Source of the DNA: Paraburkholderia acidisoli
Lineage (GTDB): Bacteria; Pseudomonadota; Gammaproteobacteria; Burkholderiales; Burkholderiaceae
DNA: 64,000 bases
Reading direction: 5' to 3'
NCBI RefSeq assembly: GCF_009789675.1
Contig: NZ_CP046915.1
Coordinates: 310,001-374,000, forward strand
The notes under the pieces are model-generated. The model was given only the letters and a program-made list of their open reading frames with translations, had not been told where the DNA came from and did not search any database. Position 1 is the first letter of the stretch; each line of letters begins with the position of its first letter. Positions 24,110-32,321 of this stretch are shown here, piece by piece. A program made the translations under genes and the position numbers.

Positions 24110-24143
24110 CTATAGGCGCCCCGCTATAGGCCACCCCTATACC
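24110..24143 (+). promoter_or_regulatory. CTATAGG repeats with an ATA-N9-TAT LysR-type box
   Basis: Three related half-sites follow the LysR gene: GCTATAGGC (24110-24118), GCTATAGGC (24123-24131) and CCTATA (24136-24141). The second and third form ATA-N9-TAT (24126-24140), the pattern known for Nac-type regulators. They lie about 125 bases upstream of the permease start. Confidence 0.5.
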
Positions 24144-24264
24144 CACTATCCCCAATCCATATTTCACGCCACGCCTCAACCTCGCTACGCTGTGTCCTCC
24201 TGAAGCGCTGACTGAACGCAGCGCCGAATAACGAAAGCGCTATCGAGGCGCTCGAAGGAGACAC

Positions 24265-26007
24265 ATGTACACGCAGCTATTCGACCCCGTCGCGCATTCC
24301 ATCGCGGCCTCCGCCGCCTTCGCGGCGCTCCCTCTCCTCACGTTGTTCGTGCTGCTCGGCGTGCTGCGCCTGCCCGCGCGCTGGGCCGCGCTCGCCTCGC
24401 TGGTCGTGTCGATGATCGTCGCCGCGTTCGTCTACGGCATGCCCGGCGCCCAGGTCGTGAGCGGCGCGCTCGAAGGCGCCGCCATCGGCTTCTTCCCGAT
24501 CATCTGGATCGGCATCAACGCCATCTGGCTGTTCAAGCTCACGCAGGCCAGCGGCCACGCCGACGTGCTGCGCCGCGCCCTCGCGCACGTGAGCCCCGAC
24601 CAGCGCGTGCAGGCCGTGCTGATCGCGTTCTGCTTCGGGGCGCTGCTCGAAGCGCTCGCGGGCGGCGGCGCGCCCGTCGCGATCTGCGCCGTGCTGTTGA
24701 TCTCGCTCGGCGTGGAGCCGCTCAAAGCCGCCACCGTGTGTCTGCTCGCCGACACCAGTCCGGTCGCGTTCGGCGCGCTCGGCCTGCCGATCACCGTGCT
24801 CGCGAAAATCACGCGTCTGCCCGTGCACGAGATCAGCGTGATGGTCGGCCGTCAGGCGCCGCTGCTCTCGCTGTTCATTCCGCTGATGCTCGTGTTCATT
24901 CTCGATGGCCGCCGCGGCGCGAAGGAAGTCTGGCCGCTCGCGGGCGTCGCCGGTCTGGCGTTCGCGTTCGCGCAGTTCGCCGGCTCGATGCTCTTGCCGG
25001 TCGAACTCGTCGATATCGTCGCGGCGCTATTTTGCGCGGGCGCTTCCATCGCATTCCTGCGCGTGTGGACGCCGGGCACGCTGCGTACCGATCTGCGTAC
25101 GGATCTCCACCCGGCACATGCTTCAACCACGCGCAACGCGCCTGCGCCGCTGCAAGGCGCCGCGCTCGCCATGCCGATGACGGGCGGCCCCGCCTTCGAA
25201 CGCGCGAACGAACGCCCCTCCGCACGCACGAGCGCCCAGGCCGGCAGTGCCCATCTCACGCGGGATTCCCGCGCCGAAGTTCTGCGCGCGCTCGCACCCT
25301 ACGCCGCCGTGATCCTCGTGGTCGCGGCCACGCAGATCGGCTTCGTCGCGCATGCGATGGGCGCGATCACGTCGAGCTTCGCGTGGCCCGGCCTGCATGT
25401 CGTCGGTCCCAATGGCGCGACCGTTTCCGCCGTCAACGCTAAGTTCGAGTGGCTGCTGTCCGCCGGCTCGATCGTGCTGATCGCGGGCGTGCTGTCCGTG
25501 CCGCTGCTCAGGCTCGACACCCGCACCGCCGCGCGCACTTACCTGAAGAATCTGCACGAACTGCGCTGGGCCGTGTTCACGGTCTGCTGCGTGGTGGGTG
25601 TGGCGTACATCATGAATCTCTCGGGGCAGATCGTGACGCTCGGCATCTGGGCCGCGCGCGCGGGCACGGCGTTCGCGCCGGTCTCGCCGGTGCTCGGCTG
25701 GTTCGCCACCGCGCTCACCGGCTCGGACACCTCGGCCAACGCGCTGTTCGGCATGCTGCAACTCACCACGGCGCATCACACCGGCCTCTCCGACATTCTT
25801 CTCACGGCCGCCAACACCTCGGGCGGTGTGGTGGGCAAGGCGATCTCGCCGCAAAACCTCGCCGTGGGCGCGGTCGCGGTGGGCATGATCGGCCGCGAAG
25901 GCGTGCTGTTCCGGCGCGTGGCGGGCTGGACCGTGCTGATGATCGCCGCGCTCAGCCTGCTCGTGTGGGCGCAATCCACACCGCTGCTCGGCTGGATGGT
26001 GCCCTGA
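24265..26007 (+). CDS. L-lactate permease family transporter (LctP type)
   Basis: 580-residue inner-membrane carrier of the LctP family, which moves lactate, glycolate and other 2-hydroxy acids with H+. Twelve or more hydrophobic helices; family signatures include GFFPIIWIGINAIWLFKLTQASG, CFGALLEALAGGGAPVAICAVLL, ADTSPVAFGALGLPI and the C-terminal TGSDTSANALFGMLQ with LLTAANTSGGVVGKAISPQNLAV. A soluble loop at about residues 275-330 is Ala/Arg-rich and variable. ATG at 24265 with GAAGGAGAC. Heads an operon with a CoA-transferase and a CitE-like lyase, which suggests a hydroxy-dicarboxylate as substrate. Confidence 0.9.
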   Translation: MYTQLFDPVAHSIAASAAFAALPLLTLFVLLGVLRLPARWAALASLVVSMIVAAFVYGMPGAQVVSGALEGAAIGFFPIIWIGINAIWLFKLTQASGHADVLRRALAHVSPDQRVQAVLIAFCFGALLEALAGGGAPVAICAVLLISLGVEPLKAATVCLLADTSPVAFGALGLPITVLAKITRLPVHEISVMVGRQAPLLSLFIPLMLVFILDGRRGAKEVWPLAGVAGLAFAFAQFAGSMLLPVELVDIVAALFCAGASIAFLRVWTPGTLRTDLRTDLHPAHASTTRNAPAPLQGAALAMPMTGGPAFERANERPSARTSAQAGSAHLTRDSRAEVLRALAPYAAVILVVAATQIGFVAHAMGAITSSFAWPGLHVVGPNGATVSAVNAKFEWLLSAGSIVLIAGVLSVPLLRLDTRTAARTYLKNLHELRWAVFTVCCVVGVAYIMNLSGQIVTLGIWAARAGTAFAPVSPVLGWFATALTGSDTSANALFGMLQLTTAHHTGLSDILLTAANTSGGVVGKAISPQNLAVGAVAVGMIGREGVLFRRVAGWTVLMIAALSLLVWAQSTPLLGWMVP

Positions 26008-26101
26008 GGCGGCCAGCCAAACACCGGGCGCCATGAAGGCAGCACCGGCGGCGCACGCAAAACATCAAGCGCCGCCCGCAATCACAAGGACTTTCGACGT
26101 C

Positions 26102-27277
26102 ATGCAAAAACCCGCTCTCCCGCTTGCCGATATCACCGTCGTGTCGATCGAACAGGCCATCGCCGCGCCGCTCGCGAGCCGTCATCTGGCCGACTGGGGC
26201 GCGCGCGTCATCAAGATCGAACGCCCCGGTCCCGGCGACTTCGCGCGCGGCTACGACACCGCGATGGACGGCCTCTCCAGCCAGTTCGTCTGGACCAATC
26301 GCTCGAAGGAAAGCCTCGCGCTCGACATCAAAGACCCGCAAGGCCAGGACACGCTCGAAGCGCTGCTCGCGAACGCCGACGTGTTCATCCAGAATCTCGC
26401 GCCCGGCGCGGCGAAGCGCCAGGGACTCGACGCGCAATCGCTGGTCGAGCGCTTTCCGCAACTGATTGCCTGCGATATCTCGGGCTACGGCAGCGGCGGC
26501 CCGTACAGCGACAAGAAAGCCTACGACCTGCTCGTGCAGTGCGAAACCGGCTTTCTGTCGATCAACGGCACGGAGGAAACGCCCTCGAAATGCGGGCTCG
26601 CCATCGCCGATATCGCAACCGGCATGTACGCGCTCAACGGCATCCTGATGGGCCTGCATCAGCGCGCACGCACGGGCCGCGGCATGGCGTTCGAAGTCTC
26701 GCTGTTCGACGCGCTCACCGAGTGGATGAGCTATCCCGCCTACTACACGCGCGGACGCGGCGAGCCCGTGCCGCGCAGCGGCGCGCGCCACGCGACCATC
26801 GCGCCGTATGGGCCGTTCGCGACTGGCGACGGCAAGACGGTGTTCTTCGGCATCCAGAACGAGCGCGAATGGCAGAGCTTCTGCACCACGGTGCTCGGCG
26901 ACGCGAGCCTCGCCACCGACGCGCGCTACGTCACCAACTCGCTGCGCCTCGCCAACCGCGACGCGCTCGAACGCGGCATCACGGAGCGCTTCGCCGCCTG
27001 GAGCAGCGACGAAGTGCTCGCGCGCCTCGACCGCGCCGCCATCGCGAACGGCAAGATGAACGATGTCGAAGCGCTGCTCGAACATCCGCAACTCGTCGAG
27101 CGCCAGCGCTATCGCAGCGTGGAAACCGAGCGTGGCGCGATGGACATGTTCCTACCCGCCGTGACCATCGCGGGTGTCGAGCCAGTGATGGGCGCGGTCC
27201 CCGCCGTTGGTCAGCATACCGAATCAATTCTCGCCGAACTCGAAGCGAAGAAAAAATCCCAAGGGAGCGCAGCATGA
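26102..27277 (+). CDS. CaiB/BaiF family (class III) CoA-transferase
   Basis: 391-residue family III CoA-transferase, which moves CoA from one acyl-CoA to a free acid. Visible: ITVVSIEQAIAAPLASRHLADWGARVIKIERPGPGDFARGYD at the N-terminus, FVWTNRSKESLALDIKDPQGQ, and AGEpi-like PLL... is absent but QLIACDISGYGSGGPYS (with the catalytic-region Asp after the DISGYG turn) and GIQNEREWQSFC are typical. ATG at 26102 chosen over 26033 because homologues begin with this strand; the ribosome site (AAGGA) is 11 bases away. Its stop overlaps the lyase start by 4 bp (27274-27277), so activation and cleavage are coupled. Confidence 0.87.
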   Translation: MQKPALPLADITVVSIEQAIAAPLASRHLADWGARVIKIERPGPGDFARGYDTAMDGLSSQFVWTNRSKESLALDIKDPQGQDTLEALLANADVFIQNLAPGAAKRQGLDAQSLVERFPQLIACDISGYGSGGPYSDKKAYDLLVQCETGFLSINGTEETPSKCGLAIADIATGMYALNGILMGLHQRARTGRGMAFEVSLFDALTEWMSYPAYYTRGRGEPVPRSGARHATIAPYGPFATGDGKTVFFGIQNEREWQSFCTTVLGDASLATDARYVTNSLRLANRDALERGITERFAAWSSDEVLARLDRAAIANGKMNDVEALLEHPQLVERQRYRSVETERGAMDMFLPAVTIAGVEPVMGAVPAVGQHTESILAELEAKKKSQGSAA

Positions 27278-28209
27278 GCACGACAATCACGCGCTCGGTA
27301 CTGGCCGTGCCCGGCCATCGCATGAAGATGCTGCAATCGGCGGCGGCGAGCGCGGCGGATGCGGTGTTCATCGACCTCGAAGACGCCGTGCCGCTCGACA
27401 AGAAAGCCGAAGCGCTCGCCTGCGCCGTCGCGGCGCTCAACGATCTCGACTGGGGCGCGAAGTGGGTTTCGGTGCGCATCAATGCGGGCGCCGATGGCGT
27501 GGCCGCGCACGAAGTGCGAACGCTCGCGCGCGACGCCAGGCGGCTCGACGCGCTGCTCGTGCCGAAGGTGGAACACGTCGCGACCGTGCAGGACGTCGAG
27601 CGTATTTTGAGCGACGAAGCGGGCCATCGCGCAGGCGCACGCGGTATCGCCATCGAAGCGCTGATCGAGACCGCGCGCGGCATCGTCAACGTCGACGCCA
27701 TCGCCGCATCGAGCGCACGGCTCGCGGCGCTGCACTTTGGCGTGGGCGACTTCTCGGCCTCGATCGGCGCGCGCAACGTGGAGATCGGCGGCACGCATCC
27801 GGGCTACGCGCTCACCTTGAAGAACGACGCGGGCAACTACAGCACCACCGCACTCGACCTCTGGACCTATCCGATGATGCGGCTTCTGGTGGCCGCGCGC
27901 GCGTTCGGTCTGCGCGCCGTCGACGGTCCGTGCGGCGCGTTCCGCGACCTCGTGCTCACGCGCGCGTGGGCGCTCAAGGCGGCGGCCATGGGCTTCGACG
28001 GCAAGCAGGTGATTCACCCCGACCAGATCGAGCCGACCCGCGCCGCGTTTTCGCCCACCGAAGCCGAGATCCGCGACGCGCAGCGCACCATCGAGGCGCT
28101 CGAGGCCGCGCAGGCGGCGGGCCTCGCCGCGGTGTCGCTGGACGGCAAGCTGGTCGACTACGCCAACATCCGCATGGCCGAGCGCGTGCTCGCGATGGCC
28201 GGCGCATGA
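27274..28209 (+). CDS. CitE-like (HpcH/HpaI) acyl-CoA lyase
   Basis: 311-residue beta/alpha-barrel lyase of the CitE/malyl-CoA lyase branch. Features: TRSVLAVPGHRMKMLQSAAASAADAVFIDLEDAVPLDKKAEA (substrate-CoA binding Arg and the metal-region Glu/Asp), VRINAGAD, the catalytic-metal Glu in IAIEALIETARGIVN, FGVGDFSASIGA, and GFDGKQVIHPDQIEP, the CitE signature. It would cleave a hydroxyacyl-CoA such as malyl- or citramalyl-CoA into acetyl-CoA plus glyoxylate or pyruvate. Overlaps the CoA-transferase gene by 4 bp. No hydratase gene is present, so the substrate is probably already hydroxylated. Confidence 0.86.
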   Translation: MSTTITRSVLAVPGHRMKMLQSAAASAADAVFIDLEDAVPLDKKAEALACAVAALNDLDWGAKWVSVRINAGADGVAAHEVRTLARDARRLDALLVPKVEHVATVQDVERILSDEAGHRAGARGIAIEALIETARGIVNVDAIAASSARLAALHFGVGDFSASIGARNVEIGGTHPGYALTLKNDAGNYSTTALDLWTYPMMRLLVAARAFGLRAVDGPCGAFRDLVLTRAWALKAAAMGFDGKQVIHPDQIEPTRAAFSPTEAEIRDAQRTIEALEAAQAAGLAAVSLDGKLVDYANIRMAERVLAMAGA

Positions 28210-28264
28210 CTCACGTAGTGCACGTGACGCAGGTGACGGGCGGGCGTGACGCGCGCCGCCGCGC

Positions 28265-30202
28265 TCACGCGTAGAGCGCGCTCGTCGCGCGCTCGCTTTC
28301 GAGGTACGCGTGCAGCGCGTGCGCTTCGAGCGGGCGCGAGCGATAGAAGCCCTGGATCAGGTCCGCGCCCAGCGAGGCGACGCAGTCCATCTCCTCGGCG
28401 TGCTCCACCCCTTCCACCACGCATTCGAGCGACATCTGGCGGCTCAGCGTGAGCAGCGTGCGCACGACGGACAGCGCGGTGGCGTTCTCGCACACCTGCT
28501 TCGTGAACGCGCGATCGATCTTGATGCGCGTGACCGGCAACTGGCACAGGTACGACATGCTCGAATAGCCCGTGCCGAAGTCGTCGAGCGAAATGCCGCA
28601 GCCGAGCGCACGCAGTGCGCGCGTGGCCCTCTGCACCTGCTCGAAGTCCTGGATCATGGCGGTTTCGGTCATCTCGAAGTCGAGCCGCCGCGGGTCGAAG
28701 CCGCTGCCTTCGATGATCTCGCCGATCGTCTTCACCACGTCCTCGGAAGCGAGATCGTGCGCGGAGAGATTGAACGAGAGCCGCAGATGCTCGGGCCAGT
28801 CGCGCGCGTCGCGCAACGCTTTGCTGAGCAGAATGACCGTGAGTTCGTTGATGAAGCCGATACGCTCGGCGGTGGGAATGAACTCGGCGGGCGAAACCGT
28901 GCCGAGCGTGCTGCTGGTCCAGCGCGCGAGCGCTTCGAAACCCGTGGTGTGGCGCCGCGAGACCGAATAGATCGGCTGATACGCCACGCTGATCTCGGTT
29001 TCGATATCGCCCGATTGCAGCGCCTGCGCCACGCGCGCGCCGCGCGTGATGGCGTCCTTGTGCGCTTCCGAAAAGATCACCACCGAACCGCGCGAGCGGC
29101 GCTTGCCCTGGTAGAGCGCGTAATCGGCATGCTCGAACAGCGCGCGGGCGCTCTCCGAGTGCGCCGAGAAAATCGCGATGCCCACGGTCGCGCCCACCCG
29201 GATCGCCATTTCTCCGGCAATGAACGGCCGCGACAGCTCCGCGCACACCGCGCGGCCCAGTTCGCGCAGGCGCTCCTCGCTACAGTCATAGTCCACCACG
29301 ATGGCGAACTCGTCGCCGCCCAGCCGGGCCACGGCCACGCCTTGCGTCGCGAACGGGCTGAGACGCTTGCCCACTTCCTGCAACACCACGTCGCCGAACG
29401 CGTGGCCGTGCAGGTCGTTGATCGGCTTGAAGCCGTCGAGGTCGATGATGCCCACGGCGAGGCCGCGGCCGGCTTCCTTCGCGGTGTCGTAGGCGACGTC
29501 GAGGAAGGCGAAGAACGCGCGGCGGTTGGGCAGCGAGGTGAGGCTGTCGAGATTGGCGAGCCGGTAATTTTCGCCCTGCGCGCGCACGAGTTCGCGGAAG
29601 TGCTCGTAATGCCGGAAAAACACCACCAGCATGGCGACGGACACCAGCGCGGCGTCGATCGCGATCGCCTCGAAGGTCACGTTGCCCGAGCGCAGGAAAG
29701 TCACGACGAACGCGCCGTCCACGATCACCGTCACGGCGAGCGCCGCCGCCAGCAGATGGATGAGGCAGAAAATGATGCCGATGGTGGTGATCGCCATGTA
29801 GAACGCCACATGGAAGCGCAGATTCGCGCCGCCGTGCGGCAGCAGCGAGATCGCCCATGCGCTGAAGCTCGCGGCGAGCACCACGGCGAGCACATTGGTG
29901 CGGTGCACGGCTTTGCGCGCCATCTCCAGCGTGAACGGTTTGCCGCGCAGCCGCAGCCACGTCGCCATGCGCAGCACGCATACGCCGCTCAGCACGAGCG
30001 GGCAAACCAGCCCGAGCCCCACGGGCAGATCGTTCAGATGCGCCAGCACGAGACCCCATGTGTTGACGAGCAACAGCATGTACATCATCGGCAGCTGGTA
30101 GGTGAAGATGCGCGAGCGCGCGAGCAGCAACGCCGCGTCCTCCTCCTTCGCGAGGACGGTTCGCAGTGACCTGGGGATGAGTTGACGCAGAACGGACAGC
30201 AT
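28265..30202 (-). CDS. Membrane GGDEF-EAL cyclic-di-GMP enzyme
   Basis: 645 residues: five to six N-terminal membrane helices (about 33-198), a GGDEF domain and an EAL domain. The cyclase motif is intact (ARLGGDEFA, residues 292-300) but the upstream inhibitory RxxD I-site is not (TQGV in its place), so product inhibition is probably lost. The phosphodiesterase residues look complete: EAL (423-425), NLSAHDL, FEMTETAM, LDDFGTGYSS, RIKIDRAF, CVVEGVE and LIQGFYRSRPL. Net direction of activity cannot be read. ATG at 30202. The membrane part looks like a sensor without a known name. Confidence 0.9.
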   Translation of the reverse strand: MLSVLRQLIPRSLRTVLAKEEDAALLLARSRIFTYQLPMMYMLLLVNTWGLVLAHLNDLPVGLGLVCPLVLSGVCVLRMATWLRLRGKPFTLEMARKAVHRTNVLAVVLAASFSAWAISLLPHGGANLRFHVAFYMAITTIGIIFCLIHLLAAALAVTVIVDGAFVVTFLRSGNVTFEAIAIDAALVSVAMLVVFFRHYEHFRELVRAQGENYRLANLDSLTSLPNRRAFFAFLDVAYDTAKEAGRGLAVGIIDLDGFKPINDLHGHAFGDVVLQEVGKRLSPFATQGVAVARLGGDEFAIVVDYDCSEERLRELGRAVCAELSRPFIAGEMAIRVGATVGIAIFSAHSESARALFEHADYALYQGKRRSRGSVVIFSEAHKDAITRGARVAQALQSGDIETEISVAYQPIYSVSRRHTTGFEALARWTSSTLGTVSPAEFIPTAERIGFINELTVILLSKALRDARDWPEHLRLSFNLSAHDLASEDVVKTIGEIIEGSGFDPRRLDFEMTETAMIQDFEQVQRATRALRALGCGISLDDFGTGYSSMSYLCQLPVTRIKIDRAFTKQVCENATALSVVRTLLTLSRQMSLECVVEGVEHAEEMDCVASLGADLIQGFYRSRPLEAHALHAYLESERATSALYA

Positions 30203-30651
30203 GTAGGACTTGGCTCACTGGGCGCCATGGGGGCCGCCAAAAGCTGGTCCGACGCACGGGCCAGTGGAGGTGCTTGTTGTTGATATCGGCCGGATTCGGT
30301 CCCGGCTTGAGCGCGAGAAACGCGGCGAGGCAGGATGTCGCGGCGCGCGATCGGGTCCTTTTATCGCAGATAACCGCGCGGGTCGCGCACGACCGTGCGG
30401 CCGGCGGGCGACAGCCGGGCAAAAATCGGCGCGTCGACTAGACTTCGACAGTCACGCTCCCGGCACCTGGCCGCTGTCTTGTTGTTTTCTTTCCGCTTCC
30501 TTTCCGCTGACTGACCGTTACCCGCCGTTACTCGCCGTTACCCGCCGTTGCCGCCGCGCCCGCGCCGGGTGCGTTCGCAACGATCTCGAGCGACGCTCGA
30601 CGTGTCATTCGCCGCCTGCCTTGTCATCGATACGAAAAAGGGGGAAATCCC
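30203..30651. other. Divergent promoter region between GGDEF-EAL and NHL genes
   Basis: No credible gene. It contains the inverted repeat TTATCGCAGATAA (30361-30373) and a 10-bp direct repeat CCGTTACYCG in three copies (30514-30543), just after a TTTCCGCTTCC pyrimidine-rich duplication. These may belong to either promoter. Confidence 0.6.
30514..30543. repeat. 10-bp direct repeat CCGTTACYCG, three copies
   Basis: Copies at 30514-30523, 30524-30533 and 30534-30543, with a degenerate fourth copy. They end about 108 bases before the NHL-gene start. Period close to one helical turn. Confidence 0.8.
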
Positions 30652-31866
30652 GTGAACAAGCCTGTGAACGAAGCCATCAACGCACCCTCCAACGCATCCA
30701 CTGCCGCAACCGGGCCCGCAGCCGAACCGCATGCCTGGTCCTGCGCCTGTTGCAGCCCGGGCGCGTGGCCGCGCCGCCGTTTTCTCGCGGCCGCCGCCGC
30801 ATGGACCGCGCTGCCCCATCTCGCCGTGGCCCAGACCGGCGCCCAGACCGCGCAAGGCGTGCCGTCGATCGCCTACGAATCCGTGCGCGACCCGGTGCGC
30901 CTGCCCGCCGACGCGTATTTCGGCGAGTGCTCGGGCGTGGCCGTGAACTCGCATGGCCACGTGTTCGTGCTGTCGCGCGGCAACACCAGCGGACCGGCCT
31001 ATGCCGCCGCGGCCGCGCAACTGTTCGAGTTCGCGCCCGACGGCCGCTTCGTGCGCGAGATCGGCAAGCACCTCTATGCGTGGTCGTTCGCGCATTCGGT
31101 CAAGATCGACCGCCACGACAACATCTGGGTCACCGACAAAGGCTCGGACATGGTCATCAAGTTCACGCCCGAAGGGCGCGTGGCGATGGTGTTCGGCCGC
31201 AAGCAGGAAGCCGCCGACGAGGACACCGGCCCGCTCAAGCATCCGAATCCGCCCTTGCCCGCCGAACCGGGCCGCTTTCGCCAGGTCACCGACGTCGCCT
31301 GGGACACGAACGACAACGCCTATATCAGCGACGGCTATATCAACTCGCGCGTGGCGAAGGTCGACAAGGACGGCAACTGGCTCAAGTCCTGGGGCGATCG
31401 CGGCACGGGGCCGGGGCAGTTCCATACGCCGCACAGCATCGCGCTCGACGCGCAGAACCGCGTCTACGTGGCCGATCGCAGCAACCGGCGTATTCAGGTG
31501 TTCGACACGGAAGGGCAGTTTCTGCGCCAGTTCACCATCGACGTGCCGGTGCCGCCCGGCGCGCGCGCCGCGATCGGCAACGTTCCCGACGAAGCGGCCA
31601 TCGCCGCGGGCACGTTCGCGCCGGGCTCGCCGTGGGCGATCTGCATCTCGCCGGGGCCGAACCCGGTGCTTTATAGCGCCGACGCGTATCCGGGCCGCAT
31701 CTACAAGCTCACGCTCGACGGCCAGGTGCTGGGCGTGCTCGGCGAGTCGGGCAAGCAACTGCGCCAGTTCGGCTGGATCCATCAGATGGCCTGCCCCGCC
31801 GAAAACACGCTGTTCGTGGCGGAGCTGCTGAACTGGCGCGTGCAGAAGCTGGTGCTGCGGGCTTGA
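30652..31866 (+). CDS. Tat-exported NHL-repeat beta-propeller protein (peptidyl-hydroxyglycine lyase-like)
   Basis: 404-residue exported propeller. The Tat motif PRRRFLAAAAAW (residues 40-51) is preceded by an N-terminal extension with a CACC cluster (Cys31, 33, 34). The mature part has NHL repeats: ECSGVAVNSHGHVFVLSRG, HSVKIDRHDNIWVTDKGSDMVIKF, VTDVAWDTNDNAYISDGYINSRVAKVDKDG, PHSIALDAQNRVYVADRSNRRIQVFD. The layout resembles peptidyl-alpha-hydroxyglycine alpha-amidating lyase, but bacterial members have no proven reaction. Start is GTG at 30652 with AAAGGGGGAAA upstream. Monocistronic. Confidence 0.83.
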   Translation: MNKPVNEAINAPSNASTAATGPAAEPHAWSCACCSPGAWPRRRFLAAAAAWTALPHLAVAQTGAQTAQGVPSIAYESVRDPVRLPADAYFGECSGVAVNSHGHVFVLSRGNTSGPAYAAAAAQLFEFAPDGRFVREIGKHLYAWSFAHSVKIDRHDNIWVTDKGSDMVIKFTPEGRVAMVFGRKQEAADEDTGPLKHPNPPLPAEPGRFRQVTDVAWDTNDNAYISDGYINSRVAKVDKDGNWLKSWGDRGTGPGQFHTPHSIALDAQNRVYVADRSNRRIQVFDTEGQFLRQFTIDVPVPPGARAAIGNVPDEAAIAAGTFAPGSPWAICISPGPNPVLYSADAYPGRIYKLTLDGQVLGVLGESGKQLRQFGWIHQMACPAENTLFVAELLNWRVQKLVLRA

Positions 31867-31900
31867 GCGGGCTTGAGCGGGGTTTCGCGAGGTTTCGCCT
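31861..31900. repeat. Two adjacent 10-bp duplications at the end of the NHL gene
   Basis: GCTTGAGCGG twice (31861-31880, including the stop codon) followed by GGTTTCGC-type units twice (31881-31900). They look like slippage duplications; no function is implied. Confidence 0.6.
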
Positions 31901-31957
31901 CGGCGGCACGGTCGTTGCGCTGAAGCTGGGCGTGCATGGCGAAATCCCGGAGGCATC

Positions 31958-32236
31958 ATGAACTCACGCAACCTAAGGCACGCGGCCATCGCCTCGACCG
32001 TGGCCGCTTTGCTCGCCTTGACCGGCGCGGCGAACGGCGCGGCCCAGGGCACCGGCCCCGGACCCTACGGACAGCAAAGCGCAACGCCGGCTTCGAGCAC
32101 CTCGCCGCCCTCGCACGGCAAATCGGCGGAGAAACGCGCGAAGGACAAGGGCGCGAAGGACAAAGGCGCGAAGGGCGGCGCCTCGGCACCGCGCGCGAAC
32201 CCTGCGGAAGACACGGGCGCCATGCATTCGAACTAG
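31958..32236 (+). CDS. Small exported Lys/Gly-rich protein of unknown function
   Basis: 92 residues. A Sec-type signal peptide (MNSRNLRHAAIASTVAALLALTGAANGAAQ) leads to a Pro/Ser-rich stretch and a basic repeat (KDKGAKDKGAKGG, about residues 61-73) encoded by a short tandem duplication. No Cys in the mature part and no recognisable domain. ATG at 31958 with CCGGAGG upstream. It lies between the NHL gene and the 13-bp repeats. Its function cannot be inferred. Confidence 0.65.
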   Translation: MNSRNLRHAAIASTVAALLALTGAANGAAQGTGPGPYGQQSATPASSTSPPSHGKSAEKRAKDKGAKDKGAKGGASAPRANPAEDTGAMHSN

Positions 32237-32250
32237 CGGTTCGAAGCAGT

Positions 32251-32302
32251 GAATCGAAGCCGCGAATCGAAGCCGCGAATCGAAGCCGCGAATCGAAGCC
32301 GC
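32251..32302. repeat. 13-bp tandem repeat GAATCGAAGCCGC, four perfect copies
   Basis: Copies at 32251-32263, 32264-32276, 32277-32289 and 32290-32302, between the small exported gene (+) and the efflux gene (-), followed by a duplicated CTAGCGCGAAC that includes the efflux stop codon. Candidate variable-number locus. Confidence 0.9.
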
Positions 32303-32321
32303 GTTGAGAACTAGCGCGAAC

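Noticed and set aside
32251..32302. Possible CRISPR array
   Set aside because: The 13-bp units are directly adjacent with no spacers and far too short for a CRISPR repeat.
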